A stretch of 64,000 nucleotides of DNA from Nitzschia sp. DOCU1. Lineage: Eukaryota; Bacillariophyta; Bacillariophyceae; Bacillariales; Bacillariaceae. A program made the position numbers and the translations under genes. Positions 30,701 to 39,926 of this stretch are shown here, piece by piece; the stretch's first letter is position 1, and every line of letters starts with the position of its first letter. Below the pieces are notes generated by a model that saw only the letters and a program-made list of their open reading frames with translations, was not told the DNA's origin and ran no database searches. The stretch is from positions 1,488,001-1,552,000 of the forward strand of contig OX595992.1 of the NCBI GenBank assembly GCA_951394045.1, in the 5' to 3' direction.

Positions 30701-31423
30701 TCACAATATGCCTGGGGCGAACGAGTGCTAGACGAGTGGATGGCATGGAGCGGTAGAAAGCCACGCCCCGAAGCTGTGCTATCAACGATTCGAAGTCTTA
30801 GTACCAGCGGCCAGGGAGACGAAATCAAGGGTCTACTCGCTAGATGCATTGACGGTGCAGCTTCTACCAAATACATGAAGAAAGGAGTCACCTATGCGGA
30901 GATTCTTTATATCGGGGCGATCACCGCCTTGCACAACAGTGGCATGTACGACGATGCAGACGAAGTTTTCATCTCTGCAATCTCCCAAGGGTACCTTCCG
31001 TTTGAATTTGGAAAACGAGAAGAAGGCAACGTTCACGTAATAGATTTGCATGGAATGAATGTGGCAATGGCTCATAGCGCTGTCCGAGTGGCCATGAGAA
31101 GACTGGCGAACGAGAAGGGAAAATCCCAGTCGGTAAATCCTCAAGATATGATGATCATCACAGGACGAGGCCGAAACTCTGCTCTACGCATGCGTCCTGT
31201 ACTCAGGCCGGAGGTTCAGAGAATGCTGCTGGAAGAGTTTTATCCCCCTCTGAACACAGTATCCGTTCCGGGCAATACTGGTGCTCTCATGGTTTACGAC
31301 GTTGACATTTCTGCTTGGCAGAAACATCAAGAGGAGCAAAAGGGAGTCCGCATGTTGGCACTGGCTGCGATATTGAAGACTGCTTCGACGGATCGTATTT
31401 TCAGGTCATCGCCACAAAATTAG
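27764..31423 (+). CDS. PPR-SMR protein, probably organellar
   Basis: 1219 residues, single exon. Pentatricopeptide repeats run through much of the protein (NEYSYSAAIVACARCHEYTKVLELLKEM, PNTWVYNAVLSAIAA, DTVTYNTILAIRG, DAITYRNAILACTEA). A C-terminal SMR domain has VIDLHGMNVAMAHSAVRVAM and MIITGRGRNS. PPR-SMR proteins bind RNA in plastids or mitochondria, and SMR domains can act as endonucleases. The N terminus is hydrophobic (SIHAAVSLVFLIE) with SGGF about 35 residues in, which could be a bipartite plastid signal with Phe after the cleavage site; this is inferred. The frame extends to a GTG at 27686; ATG 27764 is preferred. Confidence 0.87.
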   Translation: MKSIHAAVSLVFLIEQWRFLGVAWVLPTSGGFLTCTTTPLNKKKQQQQPLRPSHKRNVVTRMDTLEAQIQPPDDDDDAHSSTPEKLWSYVFNLQKARKSGDIKTAKSLVHFLNSNQVLSNSEYQESLQEVLERSLTQALRLAGEAGDYRLVQHLVQAAIQFANGQPVLKPRIFGEALDALSQTHANVSKLKQLWNLVASTSASSFLSSPLSAFELNVMLKSLASRGRARACADLYRQHTDPVVAQEQGFTIIRPDAYTASTLLSILTDSIQKGQPLESPIAVSSFSDDETADASALERSLRQLSYSSCWQWNFVMKEMFSTLRDSSQWNNHAYSALIKLQDKAQEMIPGHENGPRIVMAIFDSMLSQGVPPDVVTCTLAIKAMGDFKSDPLSWKLAVHLLEQLKTDPRLPKPNEYSYSAAIVACARCHEYTKVLELLKEMRTGSNSKVMTSYVAPKPNTWVYNAVLSAIAATTDPGNKSRRRRDKSEYISTGDNNRYELALRLLDQMKYDSAHLGMDTMPDTVTYNTILAIRGPLTRSTTSDHNQDDVSPLIEQMKAENIPRDAITYRNAILACTEATLVIQLLDLANDDIGQTQTKKRKVSTGGSKGGAHDMSYVYNVALSSRVLQANFKRFKEAFEMMQNKNVPATSETLSHLIGVFGRSGKSQMLTDLLAIFHSDGKNDDTIEETIATATGISLSGMSHLRLESSHYVTAIEACLAANNLDGARNILSLMRDHGVAPTTECLQSFALAYARAAIREAKKKSRQKSPESRAMATSRAQNAFKITSALKDLSPFAMSTVAKACAATSQWEDARTILRSTHTALLASGAPLRRVEIDAVHGMHSSLIRECARQGNVTIALGYASDIQNFAAMARPTNPEAVGQPKKTTRNIVTSLRDLQTSSTSSANVGMRAEDWVALIKSASDSGHWKVCVNTLQFLRPYVQRTNLDRIKGGDHSVLDLRYEQLAPALTAACICLEKSSQYAWGERVLDEWMAWSGRKPRPEAVLSTIRSLSTSGQGDEIKGLLARCIDGAASTKYMKKGVTYAEILYIGAITALHNSGMYDDADEVFISAISQGYLPFEFGKREEGNVHVIDLHGMNVAMAHSAVRVAMRRLANEKGKSQSVNPQDMMIITGRGRNSALRMRPVLRPEVQRMLLEEFYPPLNTVSVPGNTGALMVYDVDISAWQKHQEEQKGVRMLALAAILKTASTDRIFRSSPQN

Positions 31424-31497
31424 GGGCTAGCAGTAATTCTTAGACGCAGAGCCGAGCAAAGTTAGCACCATCAATATGACCAATTTCAGATTCATCA

Positions 31498-32241
31498 TTA
31501 GCAAAGTTCATCCCATAGCTTTTCTTCAACCGGAATACCTCCACCGACATATTTTCCATCCACCAATGGTTGAGGAGACAAATCCGGGTAGTCTTTCTTG
31601 AGTAGCTTTATCAACCCCTCGTGGATCAGTTCGTTTCCACTCTCGCTGAGATGCAAACCATCACACAAATGCTTTTCATACCCCGGCTTATCTCCACCAA
31701 GCAGTTCCCAAGTGTCTAGTACCGGACAATTCAGTTCCTTTGCGACTCGCTTGGCTTCTAGGCCGTACTCTCTCGCCACTTCGTTTGTTCGATCGTAATA
31801 GTCAAACAATCCTAGGTATTCTTTCCAAGCCTTCTGATCGATAGGCGGGGGAGTCATTATAATGATTGGGAAGCTCGGAAGAGAGGATGTTTCCCTTCTG
31901 ATCGCCTTGATAATTTTGGACAGATTTTCGCCATATTCCTGGAGGGGTACATGCTGTCGCTCGCCTGGAATGCAGGCATCATTGGCACCGAAAAATAGCG
32001 TCATGAACAAAAGTCTGCCGGGCTGCTCGCAAGTACTTTCCGTGGAACTGCCAAATACTCGGGGCACCATATCTAATGCATGTCTCGTATTGTAGCCACT
32101 GTACCCCCGACTCAACACATCCGCGCGACGCTGGTACGATGCCGAGAGCAACGACCCCCATCCAAATCTCACTGGACCTTCGCCGAACGCATACTGCGTG
32201 ATCGAATCACCAAAGAGAAGGATAGAAGGACGAAGATGCAT
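31498..32241 (-). CDS. IAH1: SGNH esterase, IAH1 family
   Basis: 247 residues. GDSITQ (block I, Ser 13), SRGYSGYNT (block II Gly), FFGANDA (block III Asn) and DGLHLS (block V Asp and His) give a complete SGNH catalytic set. The whole protein matches the isoamyl acetate-hydrolysing esterase family, which cleaves small acyl esters in the cytosol. The natural substrate in an alga is unknown. Single exon, 74 bp from the PPR-SMR 3' end. Confidence 0.92.
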   Translation of the reverse strand: MHLRPSILLFGDSITQYAFGEGPVRFGWGSLLSASYQRRADVLSRGYSGYNTRHALDMVPRVFGSSTESTCEQPGRLLFMTLFFGANDACIPGERQHVPLQEYGENLSKIIKAIRRETSSLPSFPIIIMTPPPIDQKAWKEYLGLFDYYDRTNEVAREYGLEAKRVAKELNCPVLDTWELLGGDKPGYEKHLCDGLHLSESGNELIHEGLIKLLKKDYPDLSPQPLVDGKYVGGGIPVEEKLWDELC

Positions 32242-32658
32242 TTCTATGTTTCTTTTAAGTGATTGCAGGACAGTGGCAAAAGGGTCGGGGTTTCATCCAT
32301 CGGAGTGGTGGAAACTGACTTGTCGTACCTACTCTCGTCATTGTCGGGGCGCCGAAAAATCGAAGTTGCTTGCCATCTCTCTCATTTTTGCCGGCGAAGT
32401 CAAATGTTTTATTCGGATTATTCCTTCGGGCGCGCGAAATCATTGTGGTCGAAACACACGACTAATACTCCTACTATGAGCACTCATTTTTTTCTGCCAA
32501 TCAAAATGGCGGCGAAGTCTGTGAAGAATGACGGCCCTGTGATGACAGGAACGAACGATAGGATCGATAGCCTGTCACCAGATGTCGACCGATCATATTC
32601 AAGACAAAGACCTTTACAAAAGACAAGTGGATGCGCTGACACCAGTAGCACAGTTGAA
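32242..32658. other. Divergent promoter/5' UTR region
   Basis: Lies between the esterase start and the plastid-protein start. The plus-strand frame is open from a TTG at 32263 and contains internal ATGs (e.g. at 32404, 32476), but the plastid-signal start at 32659 is a better match. Confidence 0.45.
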
Positions 32659-33858
32659 ATGACGACGATGCACTGCGGCCACATCATTGCCATTGCTGTT
32701 CTGCTGTTTACGCCAGCGTCGCAATCCTTCATTCCTGGTGTAAAGCCAAGCTGCCACGCATTGGGTCCTAGCACACGGGGGTCATTTATGCAACAACCAC
32801 TGAACCGTCTGCATTCGGAATCCAATGGCTCAAGTAGAGGCCAAAGCGGGGATGGGCCGTGGAAGTTGACCAATGACTTCCCCATGTTCCTCAATCAAGT
32901 GACAATCCAATCTCTCATTTTCCTGATCAATTCGTTACGAGACCGGCACACTGCGCTATGGCTCGAGGATTTTACCCAACCCGTCATCCGGTCTCGAACA
33001 CAGGACAAAGCGAGCGATCGAGTCCTGTCGAATATGGCGAAAGCAGTAGAGGACGCCATGCCACAGACCCAAGTGGAACGCCCTATTCGCTTATTAACCT
33101 ACCATGGGCTGGGCGCCATAAATACCACCCTATTTCCAACTTGGGATTCGTATTTTGAGAAACTGTTGAGGGAAGATGCTGTTTCGTACTTGGTCGAATC
33201 TGCCAGAGCACATGTGCCGACCTACGAAATGGAGATCAACCCAGCTTCCTTATGCAGCCGCCTCATTAGTGTTCGAGAGCAGATTGCCAGAGAATTCGTC
33301 AACGACCTGGATGTCATTGCGGAGATGTCTGGTACCATGATGCAGCGTTATTACGATTCTCGTGTAAAAGGTGAAACGGAAAAGCCCAACCTGCTGTTTT
33401 TGGACAGTGTACTCGACGACTACGCGCCGTCTTCGTTGCGAAAGGGCAATTTTGATCTCCTCATGTCCCTCACGACGCAAGAAGCTATCCATCGAGTACT
33501 CAACAACAAATCGCTTCAACAATCAGACAAGTCTTCAGTGCTCTTCTTGCGCAATTTTTATGTGAAACGGATAGAAACGCACTTTACTGGAAGCAATTGG
33601 TATGGCAGAGCGGAAGAATTTTTGGATGAATTGTTCCAAGCATCGCCTAGTGTGATGCAGCTTCAAGACGAAAAATGCGATTTAGTAGACCCACTTCGAG
33701 TAGCAGAACTTTTGTTGAAGCAACGAGAAGTTGTGGCAGAAGAATGGTTGGAACTCGCCTTGGATGTACCACAATCTCACACTGAAATCAAGCGATGGCA
33801 ATTCAATCGATTGATGGGGCGAGCCATGGACGATACAGTTCAAAGCGGCTTTGAATAG
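32659..33858 (+). CDS. Plastid-targeted protein of unknown function
   Basis: 399 residues. MTTMHCGHIIAIAVLLFTPASQSFIPG is a signal peptide followed by an ASAFAP-type site (ASQS|F), the standard import signal for complex plastids of diatoms. The mature part is soluble and helical, with no domain I recognise; conserved-looking stretches are FPMFLNQVTIQSLIFLINSL, SYFEKLLREDAVSYLVESA and LISVREQIAREFVNDLDVIAEM. An internal Met nine bases downstream (32668) is an alternative start. No catalytic motif seen. Confidence 0.65.
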   Translation: MTTMHCGHIIAIAVLLFTPASQSFIPGVKPSCHALGPSTRGSFMQQPLNRLHSESNGSSRGQSGDGPWKLTNDFPMFLNQVTIQSLIFLINSLRDRHTALWLEDFTQPVIRSRTQDKASDRVLSNMAKAVEDAMPQTQVERPIRLLTYHGLGAINTTLFPTWDSYFEKLLREDAVSYLVESARAHVPTYEMEINPASLCSRLISVREQIAREFVNDLDVIAEMSGTMMQRYYDSRVKGETEKPNLLFLDSVLDDYAPSSLRKGNFDLLMSLTTQEAIHRVLNNKSLQQSDKSSVLFLRNFYVKRIETHFTGSNWYGRAEEFLDELFQASPSVMQLQDEKCDLVDPLRVAELLLKQREVVAEEWLELALDVPQSHTEIKRWQFNRLMGRAMDDTVQSGFE

Positions 33859-34056
33859 CATCTTAGAAAATTTGAAAACGTCAGATCTCTACCAAAACTA
33901 GAAAATCTTATGGTTTTAGTTACGATAGCACTATTCTAGTCTGCTTGTTATGAATTGACTATCAATCAACGCGCAAACGTTTCACACCCAAAGGTGGAAA
34001 TCCCCATTGGATGCTTTGTGTTGCTTTGGAAAATAATATTCAAAAGCCTCGTTTCA

Positions 34057-35301
34057 TTATCCAAAAGACTCAGTAACCTTGTCCATCAAACCCACGGAGT
34101 CCAGAATCGCCAAGCTCACTTCGGATGAAAACATATTCTTCAAGAAAGAATTGTTGTAGCGGAGGCCGTTTCGCAACTTGCCCAGGACTTTCTTGCCGAT
34201 CCCGCAATTCTTGACATTGAGGCTTTGTATCTCGTGGTTTTCTTTGAGCAACTTGACAAGCGATGTAGCGCCCTCGTTCCCGAAACGATTGCCCGAAAGG
34301 TTCAAGGATGTCAAGATCTTGTCCTCTGTTAGACCTCGGCTCAAAATTTCCATGCAGGAGGGATCCAGGCTGCAACTGGATATAGATAGCTTTGCAATCT
34401 TTGTGTCTGAAGATTGCAAGCATCCTACGAGCCAAGATGTTGCTTGGCAGTCGAATTCGTTCTCACTCAGATCGAGTTCCACAATTGACTGACTCAGCGC
34501 TAGATTGTCAAAAAGATATCGCATCCCTTCAACTGGAAGCTGTGTCTTGATAAGTCGTAGACACTCCAGATTCTTTATAAGAGGAACCGTGGCAGCTATA
34601 ATCTCTGAAGCAAAGCCCTGCAAGGAGCAGTCTTCGATCGAAAGGTGGGTCAGTGCTGAAACATGCTGTACACCCAGGAACATGATCGAAAAGCCACTAC
34701 CCGCAAAGGTACAACTCTTGAAATAGAGCTCTTTCAATGAATTGGGATTTTGCGCCAGGGCAGAAGCGATAGCATTTGCCGTGTGGCGATTAACACGTGC
34801 ATTGCACAGTATTAATTCCTGCAGCGTCTCGCTGTGACAGATGCATTCGAGAAGAATATCATACTTGCCCATGCTTACATTTTCCATGTCCAGGCATAGC
34901 GTTTTCAGAGACGATTGCTTAGCGACTTCGACCATGATGTCTTCAAGAGGCAAAGCTGATGACCACACCTTCAGAAGAGCTTGGTCGATATCCATTCGTG
35001 TCAAAGTGTGGTCGCTTCTAAGAAGACGAGCTAGAGGGTCCTGAGAAGACTCACTAGCCAAACCATCGCCAGTCCCAGATTTTTCCTCATCAGTGGCTTC
35101 CTCTTCATCTTCGGACTCGGTGCCCTCACCTGATACGGGACGTCCTCCCTCTTCATCAGAACTCAAGCCGGCATAAGATGACGAGTTTTCCGAACAGGTG
35201 GAAGACTCATCACTGCTCGTCCCTCCTTCATCGTCATGGATTTCTCGCCTGTGTCGCCGCCTACCAGTGGTGGGCCGCCTCTTTCTTCCTGTTGACGCCA
35301 T
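34057..35301 (-). CDS. Ribonuclease-inhibitor-type LRR protein
   Basis: 414 residues from ATG 35301; the frame continues to a TTG at 35406. The first ~100 residues are basic then acidic and Ser-rich (disordered). From about 110 on there are RNI-type leucine-rich repeats of ~28 residues: LKTLCLDMENVSM, LQELILCNARVNRHTANAIASAL, SLKELYFKSCTFAG, LTHLSIEDCSLQG, IVELDLSENEFDCQATSWLV, LTSLNLSGNRFGNEGATSLVKLL. A protein-binding scaffold is expected; the partner is unknown. Confidence 0.78.
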   Translation of the reverse strand: MASTGRKRRPTTGRRRHRREIHDDEGGTSSDESSTCSENSSSYAGLSSDEEGGRPVSGEGTESEDEEEATDEEKSGTGDGLASESSQDPLARLLRSDHTLTRMDIDQALLKVWSSALPLEDIMVEVAKQSSLKTLCLDMENVSMGKYDILLECICHSETLQELILCNARVNRHTANAIASALAQNPNSLKELYFKSCTFAGSGFSIMFLGVQHVSALTHLSIEDCSLQGFASEIIAATVPLIKNLECLRLIKTQLPVEGMRYLFDNLALSQSIVELDLSENEFDCQATSWLVGCLQSSDTKIAKLSISSCSLDPSCMEILSRGLTEDKILTSLNLSGNRFGNEGATSLVKLLKENHEIQSLNVKNCGIGKKVLGKLRNGLRYNNSFLKNMFSSEVSLAILDSVGLMDKVTESFG

Positions 35302-36121
35302 GGTTAACAATGGTGGTGATAGTTCGAAATGTAGATCAAGGCCGACGACTCCCCAACAATCACAGCCGCCTGTAGAAAGGAGGATGGAACACAAAATATT
35401 GTTCAATCCTGAAATGGCGCCATTTAGGATCGGACCGTTAAAATAAATTTAGCCATCAATACATAGCCAACATACCGACTTGTGACTTGAAAATCATGTG
35501 CCCATCATTCCCCGCGTTCTTTCGTACCGATACCTAGTGCGTTGGTTGGAGGCATCAAGTCTAAATATTTGCATCCTATGGGGTTCGGCGAATATCCATA
35601 TATACATACACGTAGGTAGTCATTGGAAAATGAGCAAGCCCGCCATCGTGTCAGAAATTATAGGAAGGTTGAATATCTGTTCGCATAGTGATTGTATCAT
35701 AGTAGAGGGAGGTTGCTCGATCCCTGCCGGACCTGCTACTTTTGACATGTATTAGAATTTATAAGTCATTTGTCTCCTATTGCTAGGCTTCATACTATCT
35801 CGTTGCAGAGATTGAATTTGTCTGCCACAAGGAGGCTGCCACCACAGAAGACAGTGGCTATCGTCAGCATGCTGTTGAAAATGCTTACTCCTACTACTAG
35901 GTAGACTAGTATTATATTTCCTACTATTAAAGCAGCAGAAGCGTGGTTTCTGAGGAAATGTCTCATAATCTGATGCTTGGTACACGACTGACCCGATTAT
36001 CTCTCGCGAGTGGGGACTAGAAATAGTCTACTGCCAGAACTCGTCGTCACTCCAGCTGCTGCATCTAGGTAGACTCTAGTAGACCACCATAGAATCAAAT
36101 CTACCTGGCTAGACAGGTTAG
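35302..36121. other. Intergenic, 820 bp
   Basis: Lies between two minus-strand genes. AT-rich, with several CTACTACTAGGTAGACTAG-type runs (about 35890-35930 and 36060-36110). No gene seen. Confidence 0.5.
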
Positions 36122-38506
36122 TTACCATTCACTTGCATGATGGATAGAAGAATAGTTGTCCTCGATTTCAAGCATATCCACTAGGCGGTCGTCGTCGTCG
36201 TCGCTACTGCTGCCACTGCTGTCATCATCGTCATCCATCAAATCGTCCAATACTGAAGTCGATCGAGACTTTTCCTGGAACAAACGCTTTCGTTTCTCCA
36301 TCTTGCGTGCCCGGCGTGCTTGCTTGCGCTCTAATAGGAGGGCATCTGAGTCTTGTCGTTGCAGGAGACTCGCAGCGCCAACCTTGCGACGAGGAGCTGG
36401 ACACGGTGGGGGGAGGCCACTCTTGTTGCTGCTGCTGCTATTGTTGCCTGATGATGATGCGGCCATTATCATTCCTGGTGCAGTCTTTTTGCGCGGAGGG
36501 GACGATGGCTGATTGAGCACTGTTAGCGTCATTGGCTTGGTAATGGTGTCCATGGCAATGGAGCCTTTCGCACGAGGTGAACTGGGAACGACGACGGTAG
36601 CCTCCTGCTCGTCGTCCTTGGCTGTCAAATCATTCTCTGCTGTAGAAATGCGAAGCGACGACGTTCGTTCGCGAAATTGCATGGGAAAGGGGGAAGATAG
36701 TGATTTGGAAGGCGGGAGCTTTTGATTAGCAGATCGAGCATTCAAAAGTGGCTGTCGGAGGGGAGATGACTCCCGGTATACTCCGGTAGCATCATGGTGG
36801 TCTCGTAGTGGCGACCTGACAGAAGCGTTTTGAGAAGTCCTGGATGATGGCGACCCATCGTTACCACGGGGTTGTGGTTGTTGCTGCTTGGCGTGCATAC
36901 TCTCAGACGACTCCTTCTTGTTGCTGACGGGTACCACGTCATTCTTGTTGTTGTTGGCTGCAATGCGCTTGAGACGATTACCACGTCCACAAAAGTTCAA
37001 TCGCAGTTTGGGCGTACATCCTGATCGAAAGCTCAAGACGCCACAGGCGGCGGACCATTCATGATGCGAGCTGGCAACCGAGACAAGATCTAATGTATCA
37101 TCCGCAGTGCTGGGTTTTGTGAGCAAATCCCGCTGAATATTTCGTGCTGTATTCATGATTTGGTCATCATGATGATGTCTAGTGCCCATGAATCTGGATG
37201 GCGCCACCACACTTTTTCGTCTGGTACTACTCTCCAAGGCCGAGGCGTTCGGTAAAGTCTCTGCATCCCTCATGGACATGTCCTCGTGAAGGGCAAAGCT
37301 CGGTGGTGCTTGCTGGTGCTGATCATAGCTCTCTTGTTCCCGTTTGTCACTGGAGCAGAGATCTTCGCGTTGCTCACCCGACTGCGAGGAACTGACCGAA
37401 GTAGAAACAAGATCCAAAAGTCGCTCCCCATCCAAGGAATCATCCATACTAATACTATTCTTGACCTTTTGCATCGTGCCTTGATCATTGTCGTCATCGT
37501 GAATGACAGCAATCTGTTGTGTGAGATGTGCCAGTTCTGCTCCTAGTTCCGTTGCGGTCCGATCTCCAATCGACTCGCTAGTGTGGATATCACGTGGTGT
37601 GGATGCCACGAATTCTTCGTCATCAAACTCTTCTTCCTCTTCATCCAACAGGGAAGACTTTTTGTTCATCCAGTCATCTCGCTTGACACGTTCTCCATTC
37701 GGTGTGGAGGGCCGCGCCAGATTTCGTTCTGTCCTCGTCACCTCTGCATCATCGATCGACAACAGGCCAGGGAGACGATACAAAATATACAGTCGGCGCA
37801 TCCGTGCACTGACTTCGATTTCTTCTTCGCCATAAAACATGTCTTGACTCAAGGCTAAATGCTCCAGATTCGGAAAGAGCTGTGCAATGACGTCCAACCA
37901 CTGTGGCAAAATGTCTTCCGTGTGGTCCAACCACAAGGATAAACGTTTGACGCGTGTGGCGACATATTGCGCCATGATGCCCTTCTGAAAGGACCTGGGC
38001 GACATGCGCCGAGGAATCACCAGAGACGTTCCGTCTTGACGGTGCGGTCCCGCCTGTTGTGCGATCGTCTCCCATCGTTGCCGGTAGTCATGATACAATA
38101 TAGCATGGCAATCAGAGGGCGGAAAGATCTCGCTATCGTCGGCAATGAGACGAGGCGATTCATAGATGCGCTGTTGAAAGATTGGATCATCCTCACTGTC
38201 GTCCCAGTCTTCTTCTTCGTCATCATTGTCGTTGGCGTTTCTTGCCACAACCATCGTCTCGTCCCCTTCGTTTCTTCGAGAAGGTTCTTCTTGTTCCTCC
38301 TCCTGTTCCATGGTAGTAGTGTCGTCTTTTCGATGGTATCGCCGTGCAATATTGTTGCGTGTAGGCAATTCATAAGGTCCCAGAATCTCTTCCTCGTCCT
38401 TGTCGTCTTCCATCATGGCCTGTGCCTGTGACTTGGACACTACCGCTCGATGGGCTTCGGCATGTGGAGAGCAAGAACTGGACGGAGGCGATGATGATGA
38501 CACCAT
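36122..38506 (-). CDS. Large, mostly disordered protein with an LRR cap segment
   Basis: 794 residues, single exon. About residues 180-270 include VKRLSLWLDHTEDILPQWLDVIAQLFPNLEHLAL followed by MRRLYILYRLPGLLSIDDAEVTRTER, an LRR with the C-terminal cap seen in U2A'-like and dynein-light-chain-1-like LRR proteins. Everything else is low-complexity: acidic blocks, Ser runs, Asn/Gln/His stretches and a basic KQARRARKMEKRKRL segment before an acidic C terminus. A short LSFRSGCTPKLRLNFCGRGNRLKRI stretch near 490-520 may be conserved. Function unknown. Confidence 0.65.
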   Translation of the reverse strand: MVSSSSPPSSSCSPHAEAHRAVVSKSQAQAMMEDDKDEEEILGPYELPTRNNIARRYHRKDDTTTMEQEEEQEEPSRRNEGDETMVVARNANDNDDEEEDWDDSEDDPIFQQRIYESPRLIADDSEIFPPSDCHAILYHDYRQRWETIAQQAGPHRQDGTSLVIPRRMSPRSFQKGIMAQYVATRVKRLSLWLDHTEDILPQWLDVIAQLFPNLEHLALSQDMFYGEEEIEVSARMRRLYILYRLPGLLSIDDAEVTRTERNLARPSTPNGERVKRDDWMNKKSSLLDEEEEEFDDEEFVASTPRDIHTSESIGDRTATELGAELAHLTQQIAVIHDDDNDQGTMQKVKNSISMDDSLDGERLLDLVSTSVSSSQSGEQREDLCSSDKREQESYDQHQQAPPSFALHEDMSMRDAETLPNASALESSTRRKSVVAPSRFMGTRHHHDDQIMNTARNIQRDLLTKPSTADDTLDLVSVASSHHEWSAACGVLSFRSGCTPKLRLNFCGRGNRLKRIAANNNKNDVVPVSNKKESSESMHAKQQQPQPRGNDGSPSSRTSQNASVRSPLRDHHDATGVYRESSPLRQPLLNARSANQKLPPSKSLSSPFPMQFRERTSSLRISTAENDLTAKDDEQEATVVVPSSPRAKGSIAMDTITKPMTLTVLNQPSSPPRKKTAPGMIMAASSSGNNSSSSNKSGLPPPCPAPRRKVGAASLLQRQDSDALLLERKQARRARKMEKRKRLFQEKSRSTSVLDDLMDDDDDSSGSSSDDDDDRLVDMLEIEDNYSSIHHASEW

Positions 38507-39236
38507 GATAAATGATTGCTCAACGGAACTGACTGTAGTAGTACAATCACCACCGATTCTTCTACATGAAACTACTCTATTCCGACGACTTTACTCACAA
38601 CTATCAGTCAGGCAGTACGTAGTCTTGGTGATGATAATGTCAATGACAATCGAAGATTCGATACCCGCGAATCTCGGACAGTTCCAGCAGCTAGCAACTC
38701 GAGTGAAACACCACCTGGCAGTGACTGGCAAGACAAAGTTCTTGTGCCTTGTTTCGTTCTAGTTATGGAGAAAGATGCAATATTCGAATATGCAATCCAA
38801 ACGTTTTGATGTGTTCTTCCTCTTCATGGACAAAAAAGACACGATTTGTATGTTCGTTCGGTGTTTTCGTTTTCGCACACTTCCCTCTCTTCTATCGAGC
38901 AAATAGCACGACGAGCTAGCACGTTGGCATCTTAACGGAAGCGCCGCGCGCGTGACTTCGGCTAGTGCGCCATATTCACAACGTCCAATCTTGTATATGT
39001 ATTGTGACATCGCGTCCAATGTGCATTCCGAGCATGTCCGCCAAGGTCACCTGGACACCTAAAGAGATCCGATGAGTCAAGTACGCCAGCGAGAAGGCAG
39101 ATAGGGAGGATACGCGATGGGAGAAACTCCTGCCACCGCATCCAAACCAACCAATTTCTCGACATTGTTTAGCACAAAGCGTTGTCGACCTTTAACCCCC
39201 CCCCCCCCCCATCAATTGGATGATTGCACTACGACG
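38507..39236. other. Divergent promoter region with a poly-C tract
   Basis: 730 bp between two start codons. A run of 15 C residues (39196-39210) lies 26 bp upstream of the ferredoxin ATG. The ferredoxin frame is open from 39117, but the chosen ATG gives the signal peptide. Confidence 0.55.
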
Positions 39237-39926
39237 ATGAAGTGGCTTCTTCTGTTATTAATAAGCATAATTTTTGCTGCTCTAGAGTCCCAAGCATGGC
39301 TGACACAGCAGCAGCAGCGGAGGAAGAGTCACGGAACACTACGTGACATTTCCTCTACCTCCATAATGGCGGCATCGCCCCAGAGGATCGAAGCTCCCCG
39401 GTCGCAAGACAACAACAACGACGACGAGGAAGAAGACTCGTACTACATGGTTGAGGTGACCTACGAAGGCCGATCCTGTGAGGTGCCAATTCGAATCAAT
39501 GAGACAATACTGAGTGGTTTAGAACGGAATCGAGTCCCGGATCGTCTGGCTATTCCAGAATTGCCCTCGGAATGTCGACGAGGAAATTGTCTGACATGTG
39601 TTGGCCGACACATGGAAACATCCCAACAAACATCTCTTTTGAGGGCAGAAGATGGTCTTTCTCCCGAAATGTCTCGGCAAGCCGAAAAGTTGGGATATAT
39701 TTTGACCTGCAGTAGTCATGTGGTCGGCAATGGACTCCAGGTGGAATTGGGCGAAAATTATCGGGCCTGGGACGATTTGTATTCGCATCGATTGCTAGAC
39801 GAATCGACACAATTTGTGGGGAGGGCTGCCATGGCCAAGACAATACGACAAAGTGATGAGAGAAATCCACAACGATGGGCGGTGGAAACGAAAAATGCTC
39901 TGGAGAAAAGTGGTGGAAATGAATGA
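39237..39926 (+). CDS. Plant-type 2Fe-2S ferredoxin-domain protein, probably plastid-targeted
   Basis: 229 residues. MKWLLLLLISIIFAALESQAWL is a signal peptide with SQA|W, compatible with the diatom plastid motif (aromatic residue after the cleavage site). The ferredoxin domain is at about 70-175 with cluster ligands C113, C118, C121 (SECRRGNCLTCVG) and C158 (ILTCSSH). The C-x4-C-x2-C...C spacing is that of plant-type ferredoxins. Unlike photosynthetic PetF (~97 residues mature) it has an acidic Asn-rich linker before the domain and a ~60-residue charged C-terminal extension, so a specialised electron-transfer role is more likely than bulk photosynthetic transfer. Confidence 0.85.
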   Translation: MKWLLLLLISIIFAALESQAWLTQQQQRRKSHGTLRDISSTSIMAASPQRIEAPRSQDNNNDDEEEDSYYMVEVTYEGRSCEVPIRINETILSGLERNRVPDRLAIPELPSECRRGNCLTCVGRHMETSQQTSLLRAEDGLSPEMSRQAEKLGYILTCSSHVVGNGLQVELGENYRAWDDLYSHRLLDESTQFVGRAAMAKTIRQSDERNPQRWAVETKNALEKSGGNE

